In this document: piece after piece, positions 8,968 through 18,600 of the stretch
How the letters are laid out: the number at the start of each line of letters is the position of its first letter
Position numbering within the stretch: the first letter of the stretch is position 1
Translations under genes and position numbers: made by a program
The notes under the pieces: generated by a model
What the model saw: only the letters and a program-made list of their open reading frames with translations
The model's database searches: none
Told to the model about the DNA's origin: nothing
Assembly: GCA_003222085.1 (NCBI GenBank)
Contig: QHUK01000011.1
Span: forward strand, 37,270 to 101,269
Source of the DNA: Gemmatimonadota bacterium
Lineage (GTDB): Bacteria > Gemmatimonadota > Gemmatimonadetes > Gemmatimonadales > GWC2-71-9
Length of the DNA stretch: 64,000 nt
Direction of reading: 5' to 3'

Positions 8968-10136
8968 TCAGCGCGGTCCCCCCCCGGTCAGCGGCGCTCG
9001 CCGCGTGCCTCTCCCTGGCCTGCGGGCACGGTCCGACTTCCGCACCGCTCGTGCCGGTGGTCGCGGTCCCGTTCGACGCATACGGGGGCGCGATCTACGT
9101 GCCCGCGGTGATCAAGGGCGACTCCGTCTGGCTCATGCTCGACACCGGCCTCTCCCGCACCGGCCTCGACCGGGACTGGGCCCGGACCGTCGGGATCGAG
9201 CCCGTCCCGGCGTCCTCGACCGCCGTCGTGGACACGATCCGCTTGGGAGAGCTCACCCTCGCAAACCACCGCGTGGCGCTGTATCCGCTCCACGGCTTGA
9301 GCGAAGCGAGCGGGCGACTCGAAGTCGGCCTCGTAGGGCACGACGTCCTGCAGCACTACGCCGTTGAGATCGACTACCGGCAGCGGCGCGTGCGGTTGTT
9401 CGACGCGGCGCGGTACCACTATCGGGGCGCGGGCACCACCGTGCGATTCACTGCGGACGCGGATCTCCCCCTCCTCAGGGCGCAGGTGAAGGTCCGGGGC
9501 CGCCGTGCCATCCCGGCCCGGTTGCTGCTCGATACGGGCGCGTCGGGCCTGTGCCTGATTCTCACGACCTCATTCGCAGAGCAGCACGGCCTGGGCACCG
9601 TGGCCCCGGCCATCCAGGCGCCCATCGGGACGGGCCTGGTGGGCGAGCTCCACGGCACCATCGTCCGGCTGCAGGAGGTCCGGCTCGGCGGCCTGACGGT
9701 CCCTTCGCCGACCACCGGCCTGGGCGGCGAGTACAAGGGCTTCCTGTCGCGAACCGACATCGACGGCGTCATCGGCAACTCGGTGTTCGAGGGAACGCGC
9801 CTGATCGTCGACTATGTGGGCCGCCGCGCCATCGTCGAGCCACGACCCGTCGACGGCTCGCCGTGCGATTTCGATATGAGCGGGCTGCGGCTCGCCGCCC
9901 GGGGACCGGGGCTCGCGCACATCATGGTCGATTACGTCGTCCCGCACAGCCCCAGCGCCGAGGCGGGGATCGCCGTCGGCGACGAGCTCCTGCTGATCGA
10001 CGGACGCGGCGTCGCCGCGGGGGACCTGAGCGACGCTCGCAAGGCCCTCCGCGCCGACGGCGAGGTGCGCCAGCTCGTGCTGCGCCGCGAGGCGGACACG
10101 ATCCGGGTGGCGCTGAAGCTGAGACGGCTGTTGTAG
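8964..10136 (+). CDS. Retroviral-type aspartyl protease with PDZ domain
   Basis: 390 aa from a GTG that overlaps the previous stop (GTGA). Two aspartyl-protease lobes are fused in one chain: LMLDTGLSRTGL (Asp near residue 60) and RLLLDTGASGL (Asp near residue 190). Each is a DTG triad, so it could work as an intramolecular dimer. A PDZ domain follows from about residue 305 (HIMVDYVVPHSPSAEAGI, VGDELLLIDGR). The N-terminus has a short hydrophobic stretch ending LSLACGHG, perhaps a lipoprotein or secretion signal. It is probably periplasmic and last in the SPFH operon. The target is unknown. Confidence 0.78.
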   Translation: MISAVPPRSAALAACLSLACGHGPTSAPLVPVVAVPFDAYGGAIYVPAVIKGDSVWLMLDTGLSRTGLDRDWARTVGIEPVPASSTAVVDTIRLGELTLANHRVALYPLHGLSEASGRLEVGLVGHDVLQHYAVEIDYRQRRVRLFDAARYHYRGAGTTVRFTADADLPLLRAQVKVRGRRAIPARLLLDTGASGLCLILTTSFAEQHGLGTVAPAIQAPIGTGLVGELHGTIVRLQEVRLGGLTVPSPTTGLGGEYKGFLSRTDIDGVIGNSVFEGTRLIVDYVGRRAIVEPRPVDGSPCDFDMSGLRLAARGPGLAHIMVDYVVPHSPSAEAGIAVGDELLLIDGRGVAAGDLSDARKALRADGEVRQLVLRREADTIRVALKLRRLL

Positions 10137-10143
10137 ACGAGGC

Positions 10144-10224
10144 TAGAGGAGGTTGGGGAGGTTAGAGGAGGTTGTTCCGTACGCGATCAACCTCCTCCAA
10201 CCTCCTCCAATCTCCCGAACCTCC
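10144..10224. repeat. GAGGTT/AACCTCC inverted repeat element, copy 1
   Basis: Tandem GAGGTTG/GGAGGTTA units on the left are mirrored by AACCTCCTCC units on the right around a central core containing TTCCGTACGCGATC. The whole can fold into a long hairpin between two convergent genes. The 21-nt core (10171-10191) recurs exactly in reverse complement at 28394-28414. Confidence 0.85.
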
Positions 10225-10225
10225 G

Positions 10226-11449
10226 CTATGCCGTCCGCCGTAGCGCCGGCACCCGCCAAGCGACCAGCGCCGCGCCGATGAGACAGCCGATTCCGCCCAG
10301 GGCGATCGCGAAGGGTGCGCCGGTATGCTCGGCGACGAGGCCGGCCTGGAACGCACCGAGCGGCGCCATTCCCACGAACACGAAGGCGTAGAACGCCATC
10401 ACCCGGCCCCGCAGCTCGTTGGGAACGAGGGTTTGGAGCATGGTGTTGGCGAGCGCGGTGGTCACGATCATGGCGCAGCCGGCGAGGGCCAGGAGCACCA
10501 GTGCCACCCCGACGGAGCGGACGGCCGCGAACAGCATCAGCAGCGCGCCGAACGTGGCGCCGCCGTCCAGCAGCGCCGCACCCTTGCGAACGCGGCGCCC
10601 GCGGAGCGCGAGCCCGAGCGCGCCGAGCATCGCCCCGACGCCCACCGCCGCCATGAGCACTCCGTAGCCGCGGGCGTCGGTGTGCAGCACGTCCCGGGCG
10701 ACCACCGGCATCAGCACGATGAACGGGAAGCCGAGCACGCTGAACACGGCGACCAGCACCACGAGCGCCGACACACGGGCGTCGCTCCGGATGAACGCGA
10801 CGGCCTGGCGCACCCCCTCGCCGGCCGTGGTGGCCGCGCCGTCGGACACGAAGGGGGGGAGGCGCATCGCCAGGAGCCCGGCGATGACGGCGATGTAGCT
10901 CACCCCGTTCAACAAGAAGCACATGCCGACGCCGGCCGCACCGATCACCACGCCCGCGACGGCCGGGCCGACGATCCGCGCCGCGTTGAACATGGACGAG
11001 TTCAGCGCGATCGCATTCATCAGGTCGTCCCTGCCCACGAGTTCCGCGATGAACGCCTGGCGGCCGGGAATGTCGAACGCATTGACGATCCCGAAGAACA
11101 CCGCCAGCACCATCACCTGCCAGGTCGTCACCCGGCCGGCCCACACGAGCGCCGCCAGCGCCAGCGCTTCGAGCATCTGCAACGCTTGTGTCCACACGAT
11201 GAGGCGGCGCTTGTCGACCCTATCCGCGACGACGCCCCCATACAGCGTGAACAGGAGGACCCCCAGAGACCGGAGCGCCTGGGTCAAGCCGACGGCGAAC
11301 GGAGAGTTGGTGATCTCGAGCACCAGCCATCCCAGGGCGATCGATTGCATCCAGGTCCCGATGAGCGAGATGCCTTGACCGAAGAAGAAAAGTCTGAAGT
11401 TGCGGTGGGAGAGCGCTCCGAGTCGAAACGTGCGCGCGGCTTCGTCCAT
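10226..11449 (-). CDS. MFS exporter (EntS/DHA3-like)
   Basis: 407 aa with about 12 hydrophobic segments. The N-terminus FRLGALSHRNFRLFFFGQGISLIGTW is typical of the MFS_3 (enterobactin-exporter EntS/DHA3) group. The cytoplasmic-loop motif GGVVADRVDKRR follows the second helix (residues 59-70). The substrate is unknown; members export siderophores or drugs. The ATG at 11449 was chosen because the conserved N-terminus begins there. It diverges from the VWA gene with 45 bp between the starts. Confidence 0.83.
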   Translation of the reverse strand: MDEAARTFRLGALSHRNFRLFFFGQGISLIGTWMQSIALGWLVLEITNSPFAVGLTQALRSLGVLLFTLYGGVVADRVDKRRLIVWTQALQMLEALALAALVWAGRVTTWQVMVLAVFFGIVNAFDIPGRQAFIAELVGRDDLMNAIALNSSMFNAARIVGPAVAGVVIGAAGVGMCFLLNGVSYIAVIAGLLAMRLPPFVSDGAATTAGEGVRQAVAFIRSDARVSALVVLVAVFSVLGFPFIVLMPVVARDVLHTDARGYGVLMAAVGVGAMLGALGLALRGRRVRKGAALLDGGATFGALLMLFAAVRSVGVALVLLALAGCAMIVTTALANTMLQTLVPNELRGRVMAFYAFVFVGMAPLGAFQAGLVAEHTGAPFAIALGGIGCLIGAALVAWRVPALRRTA

Positions 11450-11494
11450 TGCGGGAAAGCTCGCCGCCGCCCGATATTTCGGGTAGGGAGCCCG

Positions 11495-12793
11495 ATGAAA
11501 TACACGACGTACAGCCGCTACCTCCCCGAGCTGGCCGATACGATCAACCTCCAGGCCCTGCTCGATCAGCTCGCCGACTTCCTTCTCCAGTCGGGCTTCG
11601 CCGGAGGCGCGTACTCGCATCCGTTCTGGGGCGAGTTCGGCGAAGAGGAGTCCGACCGCTCCCTCGACGCCCTGCGGCAGGCGATCCTCCAGGCGCTCAT
11701 GGACTCGGGCCAGCTGACGCCCGAGATGCTCAAGCTGTTGCGCGGCGAATCGACCGGCGACGCGGCTCGAGACGCCGAACTCGAGCGTCAGCTCGGCGAG
11801 CTGCTCGACAAGATCGTCCAGAAGCTCATGGACGAGGGCTACCTGAACGTGACCGAGGCGCCCAAGGTACCGGCCGGGCAGCAGCCGCTGTTCGGTCCGG
11901 GCGGGATGGCCAAGGAGGCTGCCCAGCAGGTGCAGTTCAATCTCACCGAGAAGGGCATCGATTTCCTCGGCTACCGAACGTTGAAACACCTCCTGGGGAG
12001 CATCGGCAAGTCGAGCTTCGGGGCGCACGACACCGAGCACCTCGCGACCGGCGTCGAGGCCGAGGCGGCGAGCAAACCGTACCAGTACGGCGACACGCTC
12101 AACCTCGACGTGAACGCCACGCTCACGAACGCGCTGCAGCGCGAGGGGCTGGGCGTGCCGATCAACCTCGAGTACGACGACCTCATGGTGCACCAGGCCG
12201 AGTACCGCTCGTCATCGGCCACGGTGCTCATGCTCGATTGCTCGCACTCCATGATCCTGTACGGTGAAGACCGCTTCACGCCGGCCAAGAAGGTAGCGCT
12301 CGCGCTCACCCACCTGATCCGCACACAGTTCCCGGGCGACACGCTGCGTGTGGTCCTGTTCCACGACACGGCGGAGGAAATCCCGCTCGCCCAGCTGGCG
12401 CGCGCCCAGGTGGGGCCGTATCACACCAACACCGCCGAGGGGCTCAAGCTGTCGCGCCGAATGCTCCTGTCACAGCGCAAAGACATGCGCCAGATCATCA
12501 TGATCACCGACGGCAAGCCGTCGGCGCTCACGCTCCCCGACGGACGGATCTACGTGAACTCGATGGGCCTCGACCCCCAGATCCTCCAGGCCACCTACCG
12601 GGAGGTAGCGCTGTGCCGGCGCTCGGGGATCATGATCAACACCTTCATGCTGGCGCGGGACCGGAGTCTCGTGGAGTTCGTGAAGAAGGTGTCGGCCATC
12701 TGCCGCGGGAAGGCGTACTTCACGAACACGATGACGCTCGGCCAGTTCATCCTGATGGACTTCATGCGGCGCAAGACTCGGCGGGTGTCATAG
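11495..12793 (+). CDS. VWA-domain protein, likely MoxR partner
   Basis: 432 aa. The N-terminal half is helical and charged. The C-terminal half is a von Willebrand A domain whose metal-ion site DCSHS (residues 248-252, D-x-S-x-S) is intact, followed by the conserved Thr ([11 protein letters not shown]) and the MITDGKPSA strand. Such proteins are usually encoded next to a MoxR ATPase. Here the likely partner is at 5842-7329, separated by a prohibitin operon and an MFS gene. An AGGGAG ribosome binding site precedes the ATG at 11495. Its stop overlaps the end of the convergent serine hydrolase gene by 6 bp. Confidence 0.85.
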   Translation: MKYTTYSRYLPELADTINLQALLDQLADFLLQSGFAGGAYSHPFWGEFGEEESDRSLDALRQAILQALMDSGQLTPEMLKLLRGESTGDAARDAELERQLGELLDKIVQKLMDEGYLNVTEAPKVPAGQQPLFGPGGMAKEAAQQVQFNLTEKGIDFLGYRTLKHLLGSIGKSSFGAHDTEHLATGVEAEAASKPYQYGDTLNLDVNATLTNALQREGLGVPINLEYDDLMVHQAEYRSSSATVLMLDCSHSMILYGEDRFTPAKKVALALTHLIRTQFPGDTLRVVLFHDTAEEIPLAQLARAQVGPYHTNTAEGLKLSRRMLLSQRKDMRQIIMITDGKPSALTLPDGRIYVNSMGLDPQILQATYREVALCRRSGIMINTFMLARDRSLVEFVKKVSAICRGKAYFTNTMTLGQFILMDFMRRKTRRVS

Positions 12794-13687
12794 CCCGCTT
12801 CGCCGCCCCTGGTACACGAGCCGGGACAGGTCCGCAACCAGATTGTGGCCGACGCTGTCTTCCTTGATACCGCCGGTCAGCACGACGAGCACATAGCCGA
12901 CGCCAGCCGACGGGTAGACGAGCGCGGCGTCGTGGTAGACGACCTCCCCGATCCATCCGGTCTTGTGTGCCACCCGGGTTCCCGGCGGGACGCCGACCGG
13001 GATGCCCTCGTTGAACTCCTGCCGGCCGAGGATCGCGAGCATCGAGTCGCAGGCGCCGCGGCTGGCGGCGCGGCCGGTGGCGATCGCACCGAGCAGCACC
13101 CCCAGGTCGCGGGCGGTGGTCGTATTGTTCAGCCCGGCCCGGTACGCCGCGCCGTCCTCCACGCCACGCAGCACCTGAATCGACCACGCGCCCATGGCGC
13201 GCGCCGACGCTTGCGCGCGTGATGCGCCGACCCGCTCGATCAGGATGTTGGTGGCGAGATTACTCGAGCGGGTGATCATGAGCTCGAGCAGCTCCCGCAC
13301 TGACCGGTTCCGCCCCACCAGCGCATACAGCGTCGAGTCCGAGTCGTCGTCCTTGCCGACCGTGAACGCCCCGCCCCCGACGAGCGAGGGAAAGGCAGTG
13401 TGTACGGTGAGCGAGTCGTCGAGCCGAAGGAGCCCGGCGTCCGCGTCCCGGAAGATCTGGATCATCACTGGGACCTTCATCGTGCTGGCAGCGTGCAACC
13501 GCAGGTTCGCTCCAATGAGGATGGAGTCGGAACCCGCGAGGTTTCGGTAGTAGAGGCCGACGGCCTGGGCCGGTGCTCGTGAGATCCGAGCCTCGAGCCG
13601 GTCACGCAGCGCGCCCGCATCCTGACTCGCGGCCGGGGCTGCGGCTCCCGGCAACACACCGATCAGGAGCAGCCACTGTCGGAACAT
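12788..13687 (-). CDS. Class A beta-lactamase-related serine hydrolase
   Basis: 299 aa with a signal peptide (MFRQWLLLIGVLPGAAAPAASQ). The penicillin-recognising motifs are present: S68-T-M-K71 (nucleophile and lysine), S141-S-N143 in place of SDN, and K242-T-G244. The usual ExxLN of class A enzymes is replaced by VEDGAAYRAGLNNTTTA, a form common in chromosomal beta-lactamase-like hydrolases of soil bacteria. It may be a true beta-lactamase or a housekeeping hydrolase; resistance should not be assumed. TATCTT lies 6 nt upstream of the ATG and there is no SD motif. It diverges from rtcB with 28 bp between the starts. Confidence 0.8.
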   Translation of the reverse strand: MFRQWLLLIGVLPGAAAPAASQDAGALRDRLEARISRAPAQAVGLYYRNLAGSDSILIGANLRLHAASTMKVPVMIQIFRDADAGLLRLDDSLTVHTAFPSLVGGGAFTVGKDDDSDSTLYALVGRNRSVRELLELMITRSSNLATNILIERVGASRAQASARAMGAWSIQVLRGVEDGAAYRAGLNNTTTARDLGVLLGAIATGRAASRGACDSMLAILGRQEFNEGIPVGVPPGTRVAHKTGWIGEVVYHDAALVYPSAGVGYVLVVLTGGIKEDSVGHNLVADLSRLVYQGRRSGL

Positions 13688-13693
13688 GGACCG

Positions 13694-13699
13694 AAGATA
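13694..13699 (-). promoter_or_regulatory. -10 box (TATCTT) for the serine hydrolase gene
   Basis: TATCTT on the minus strand ends 6 nt before the ATG at 13687, with no ribosome binding site between. It is back to back with the rtcB box at 13705. Confidence 0.5.
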
Positions 13700-13704
13700 A
13701 GGGC

Positions 13705-13710
13705 TAAATT
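13705..13710 (+). promoter_or_regulatory. -10 box (TAAATT) for rtcB
   Basis: TAAATT ends 5 nt before the GTG start of rtcB, again with no SD motif. Leaderless transcription is likely. Confidence 0.5.
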
Positions 13711-13715
13711 GCCGT

Positions 13716-14918
13716 GTGCCCCAGCCTGCCATTTTTGGTACCCACGAAGAAAAGACCCTGGCCCAGCTGCGGGACGTGGCGACGCGGGCCGAGCGCGTGG
13801 CCCTCATGGCAGACGGTCACCTGGGCTACGTCATGCCGATCGGCGGCGTGGCGGCGTACCGCAACAAGGTGAGCGTGATCGGCGTGGGCTTCGACATCGC
13901 CTGCGGCAACGCGGCGATCCGCACCGACCGCCGGGTCGACGACCTCCCCCGGCCCGAGCTCGAGCGCCTGGCGGACCAGATCCAGCAAACGATCTCGTTC
14001 GGCACAGGCCGCTCGAACCGCGCGGATGACGCGCCCACCGACCATCCGCTGTTCGAGCATCCCGCGTGGGAGGCCGTCCCAGGAAAGCACGAGCGGGATG
14101 GCCTCCGCGCCAAGGCGCGAAACCAGCTCGGCACCGTCGGAAGCGGCAATCATTACGTGGACGTGTTCGCCGACGAGAACGGGGACATCTGGGTGGGCGT
14201 TCACTTCGGCAGCCGCGGGCTCGGCCACACCGTCGCTTCGGGCTTCCTGGCGCTGTCGCAGGGGAGGCAATGGGGCGAGCGCGTGCCGGAGGCCGAGGCG
14301 CTGTTCGCGCTCGACCAGCCGCTGGGACACGACTACTGGCACTTGATGACCCTCGCCGGCGAGTATGCCTACGCGGGGCGCGAGTGGGTGGCGCGCAAGG
14401 TGGTGTCGCTGCTCGGCGGTCGGGAGCTCGAGCTGGTCCACAATCACCACAACTTCGCGTGGAAGGAGACCCACGACGGGACGGAGTACGTCGTGGTGCG
14501 CAAGGGAGCGACGCCGGCGTTTCCGGGGCAACAGGGGTTCGTCGGTGGCTCGATGGGGGACGACGCGGTCATCATCGAGGGTGCCCGACACGACTCCCCG
14601 CTGCAGCGGGCGTCGCTCTACTCCACGGTGCACGGCGCGGGTCGGGTGATGTCACGCACCGAGGCGCGCGGCAAAGTGAACCGCCGCACCGGCGAGCTGA
14701 TTCGGCCCGGCCGGGTCACGTGGGACATGCTGCGGTCGTGGGTCGGTGGGAAGGGTGTGATCCTGCGCGGCGGCGGGCTGGACGAGTCGCCGCACGCCTA
14801 CCGACGGCTGCCGGACGTGCTGGCGGCACAGGGCGACACGGTCACGGTGCTCCATACGCTCACGCCGCTGATCGTCGTGATGGCGGGGGAGAAGGAGTTC
14901 GACCCGTACAAAGACTAG
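13716..14918 (+). CDS. rtcB: RtcB-type RNA ligase
   Basis: 400 aa. The RtcB metal-binding and guanylation motifs are present in order: DGHLGYVMPIGGVAA, GVGFDIACGNAAIRT with the metal-site Asp and Cys, GSGNHYVDV, HFGSRGLGH, HNHHNFAWKE, RKGATPAFPG, and the nucleophile region STVHGAGRVMSR (His near residue 306). RtcB joins 2',3'-cyclic phosphate RNA ends to 5'-OH ends and works in tRNA or rRNA repair. All catalytic motifs look intact, so it should be active. It starts with GTG without an SD motif. No archease, RtcA or RtcR gene is nearby. Confidence 0.87.
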   Translation: MPQPAIFGTHEEKTLAQLRDVATRAERVALMADGHLGYVMPIGGVAAYRNKVSVIGVGFDIACGNAAIRTDRRVDDLPRPELERLADQIQQTISFGTGRSNRADDAPTDHPLFEHPAWEAVPGKHERDGLRAKARNQLGTVGSGNHYVDVFADENGDIWVGVHFGSRGLGHTVASGFLALSQGRQWGERVPEAEALFALDQPLGHDYWHLMTLAGEYAYAGREWVARKVVSLLGGRELELVHNHHNFAWKETHDGTEYVVVRKGATPAFPGQQGFVGGSMGDDAVIIEGARHDSPLQRASLYSTVHGAGRVMSRTEARGKVNRRTGELIRPGRVTWDMLRSWVGGKGVILRGGGLDESPHAYRRLPDVLAAQGDTVTVLHTLTPLIVVMAGEKEFDPYKD

Positions 14919-15073
14919 ATCCGCCGCTTTACATCGTTTATCCGGACGGCATCGGCCGCTCGCGCTTGACGAACGCACTCACCGACAAGCAGCTTGGCAC
15001 ACGCGGTACGGGTCGTAACTGGAGTACGGTACTGAACTCGCTGCCCTCGCTGCCGGGTGACGCGCGCCATCCA

Positions 15074-15451
15074 ATGCCCAGACGAATCCCGCAGACCCTG
15101 ACGACGGTGCGGCGCCTGGCCCTGGCGCTTCCGGGGGTCGAGGAGGGACCGTGCTACGGTACGCCGGGGTTCAGGGTCCGTGGAAAGTTCCTCGCGCGTT
15201 TGTGGGAGGATGGCGAGACACTCGTGGTCAAATGCGGTGACGACGAGCGCGACTTCCGGATGCAGGCCGATCCCACGACGTTCTTCACCACCGCTCACTA
15301 TCGCGGCTATCCCACCGTGCTGGTCCGCCTGACCCGGGTCCGCGCCGCCGACCTCCGCGACATCCTCGAGCAGGCGTGGCGGCGCAGCGCGCCCAAGCGT
15401 TTGATTGCCGAATATGAAAACCGTGGCGCAGGAACGAAGCGGAGGGCGTGA
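15074..15451 (+). CDS. MmcQ/YjbR family protein
   Basis: 125 aa. The MmcQ/YjbR fold is recognisable from LALALPGVEEGPCYGTPGF near the N-terminus, FLARLWEDGETLVVKC, and the C-terminal ILEQAWRRSAPKRLI. These small proteins have a DNA-binding-like fold and no firm function. The ATG at 15074 was chosen because the family begins with this leader; the open frame continues further upstream without similarity. The 155 bp before it hold no gene or tRNA that I can recognise. Confidence 0.75.
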   Translation: MPRRIPQTLTTVRRLALALPGVEEGPCYGTPGFRVRGKFLARLWEDGETLVVKCGDDERDFRMQADPTTFFTTAHYRGYPTVLVRLTRVRAADLRDILEQAWRRSAPKRLIAEYENRGAGTKRRA

Positions 15452-15474
15452 CCACGCGCCCTACCGCTTTCGTC

Positions 15475-15570
15475 CGCGGGTGAACCCGCGACTCGGCCGG
15501 TAAACGGGCGTACCCGAGTCGAGCATCATGCGGGTTTACCCGCAAATGCCGAGTCGCGGCTTGAGCCGCG
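15475..15570. repeat. Nested palindrome between mmcQ and kgd
   Basis: The outer arms GCGACTCGGC (15488-15497) and GCCGAGTCGC (15548-15557) are perfectly complementary. Inside them GGTAAAC (15499-15505) pairs with GTTTACC (15534-15540). Small hairpins flank the outer arms (GCGGGT/ACCCGC on the left; CGCGGC/GCCGCG on the right), and their loops differ while their stems are kept. This looks like a palindromic extragenic element, possibly also ending the upstream transcript. Confidence 0.6.
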
Positions 15571-15602
15571 CACTCATCGGACGCCGCGTTCTCCATTTTG
15601 AT

Positions 15603-15608
15603 TAACTT
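15603..15608 (+). promoter_or_regulatory. -10 box (TAACTT) for kgd
   Basis: TAACTT ends 6 nt before the GTG of kgd, with no SD motif between. A leaderless start fits. Confidence 0.5.
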
Positions 15609-15614
15609 GCAGGC

Positions 15615-18600
15615 GTGAGCGAATTCGTCTTCGGTACGCACAACGCCGCCTTCGTGCAGGTCATGTACGAGCAATACCTGCGCGATCCCGCGTCGGTGGG
15701 CGAGGAATGGCGGCAACTATTCGATAACGGGAAGCTGGCCGAGCTACCCGTAATCCCGACCAGCCCCGCCGAAGCGCTTCGGGAGGCGGGAGGCGGGAGT
15801 CGGGAGACGAGGAGCGCGGCGGCGCCGGTAGCCACGCCTCCCGTCTCCCCTCTCCCGTCTCCCGGGTTGACTCCGATCACCGGCCCCGCCGCCCGACTCG
15901 CGCAGAACATGGCGGACTCGCTCTCCGTGCCCACCGCCACGTCGTTCCGCGAGGTCACCGTCGACGTGCTGGACGCGCGCCGGCGAGAGCTGAACACCCA
16001 GCTCGCGGCAGCCGGCAGGAAGATCTCCTACACGCACCTGATCGGATACGCGATCGCCCGGGCGGCGCGCGAGCTTCCCGTGATGACGCATGCGTTCCGC
16101 GACATCGATGGCAAGCCGCACCGCTTCGATCCACACGCGGTGCACGTCGGCCTGGCGGTGGACGTGGAGAAGAAGGACGGCAGCCACGCCCTGGTCGTCC
16201 CCGTCATCAAGCACGCCGAGGGCATGGACTTCGCGACTTTCCACGCGACATACGAGGCGCTGGTCGACAAGGCGCGCACTAACAAGCTGGTCCCCGACGA
16301 CTTCGCGGGCGCCACGATCACCCTGACCAACCCCGGCACCATCGGCACGGTTGCATCCGTACCGCGCCTCATGAAGGGCCAGGGCTCGATCATCGCGACC
16401 GGCGCGATCCGGACCATCGGGGGCGCCAAGGTCATGACGATCACCTCGACCTACGATCACCGGATCATCCAGGGAGCGGAGTCGGGACTCTTCCTGCGAC
16501 GGCTCGATGAACTGCTTCAAGGCGAAGAGAACTTTTACGGTGCGGTGTTGGAGAGTCTGGGCCTACCGGGAGGCGAGACACGGGAGGCGGGAGAAGTTGT
16601 CGCGACGCAGACGGCGGCTCCCGGCTCCCGCCTCCCGGCTCCCGATGAGTTGAAGCACGTCGCGGCGGCAATGGCATTGGTGAAAGCCATCCGCAACTTT
16701 GGCCACATGGCGGCGCGGCTGGACCCCCTCGGCTCCGATCCGCCGGGGGATCCGGCGCTCGATCCCGGACCCCTCGGGCTCAGCCCCGAGATCATGGCGC
16801 GGATCCCGGCCGACCTGCTGCGGATCTACGTGCCCGGACGGACCCTGGCGGAGGCGTATCCCAGGCTGCAGGAGACGTATTGCGGCACGATCGCCTACGA
16901 GGTCGAGCACATCGGCAGCCACCAGGAGCGCGTGTGGCTGCGCCAGGTGATCGAATCGGGGGACCACCGTAAGCCGCTCTCGCCGGTGATGAAGCGCCAG
17001 CTGCTCGCTCGGCTCACCGCGGTCGAGACCCTCGAGCGCTTCCTCCACAAGGCGTACCTCGGCCAGAAGCGGTTTTCGATCGAGGGACTGGACGTGCTCG
17101 TGCCGATGCTCGACCAGACCATCGAGCTCGCCGGCGCGAGCGGCGCCCGGCGCGTGGTGCTGGGGATGGCGCACCGCGGCCGGTTGAACGTGCTCGCCCA
17201 CGTAGTCGGCCTTCCGTACGAGACGATCTTCGCGGAGTTCGAGGGCGGGCGGCACGTCGAGGGGACGCTCACACCCGAAGGCGGCACCGGCGACGTGAAG
17301 TATCACCACGGCGCGGACGGCGTGTACCAGACCGCCGGGGGCAAGCCCGTCAACATCACCCTCACGCCCAACCCGAGCCACCTCGAAGCGGTGAACCCGG
17401 TGGTCGAAGGGCGGGCCCGCGCCAATCAGACGAATCGTCGCGGCAAGGACGCGATCCACGATGGGACGGTGGCGCTCCCCGTGCTGATCCACGGCGACGC
17501 GTCGTTCGCCGCGCAGGGCGTCGTGGCGGAGACCTTCAACCTCGCCCGGCTCAAGGGCTACACCACCGGCGGCACGATCCACCTGATCGCCAACAACCAG
17601 CTCGGCTTCACCACCGATCCGAAGGAAGGACGCTCGACCGATTATTCGAGCGATCTCGCCAAGGGCTTCGACGCGCCGATCATCCACGTCAACGCGGACG
17701 ATGCGGAGGCATGCCTCGCGGCGGTGCGGCTCGCGATGTTGTACCGCGACAAGTTTCACGGCGACGTGGTGATCGATGTGGTGGGCTACCGCCGGTGGGG
17801 TCACAACGAAGGCGACGAGCCGGCCTACACGCAGCCGGTGATGTACGAGCGGATCAGGCAGACGCCCACGGCGCGCCAGCGCTACGCCGACCAGCTGGTG
17901 CGGGAACGTGTGGTGGATGCGGCCCAGGCGGCCGCGGAGGCGGAGCAGGTCCATCAGCGACTCATCGAGATCCAGCAATCGCTCAAGGCGCACCTGCGCG
18001 AGGCGGGCGCGGGGGAAGAGCCGCAACGAATCTCCGGCGCGCAAACCCAGCTCGCAGAGCCCGATACCGCCGTGTCCGCGCCGCTGCTCACGACATTGAA
18101 CGAGCAGCTCCTCCTCGTGCCCGAAGGCTTCACGATCATTCCCAAGCTGCAGAAGCAACTGGAGCGGCGCCGGCCCGCCCTCGCCGAGGGTCAGATCGAG
18201 TGGGCCCACGCCGAGGCCCTGGCCTTCGCGTCGCTCGTCGCCGAGGGGACCGCCATCCGGCTCACGGGCCAGGACACCGAGCGCGGCACGTTCAGCCAGC
18301 GACACCTCGTGCTGCGCGACGCCCGGGACGGCCGCCGTTACGCCCCGATCCAGAACCTGCCGGGGGCGCGGGCGCCGTTCGAGCTGCACAACAGCCCCCT
18401 CTCCGAGTTCGCCTGCCTGGGCTTCGAGTACGGCTACGCGGCCGCGGCACCCGAGACCCTGGTCCTGTGGGAGGCCCAGTACGGCGACTTCACCAACGGC
18501 GGCGAAGTCATCATCGATCAGTTCATCATCGCCGGGCTCGCCAAGTGGGGGCAGACGTCGCGCCTCACACTACTCCTCCCGCATGGCTACGAGGGCCAGG

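Noticed and set aside
12788..13687. Antibiotic-resistance island around the beta-lactamase-like gene
   Set aside because: There is no mobile element near it, its omega-loop differs from clinical class A enzymes, and its base composition and promoter type match the neighbours.
14919..15073. tRNA or small RNA in the gap after rtcB
   Set aside because: No cloverleaf, no T-loop GTTCGAATC-like sequence and no hairpin with a T run could be found.
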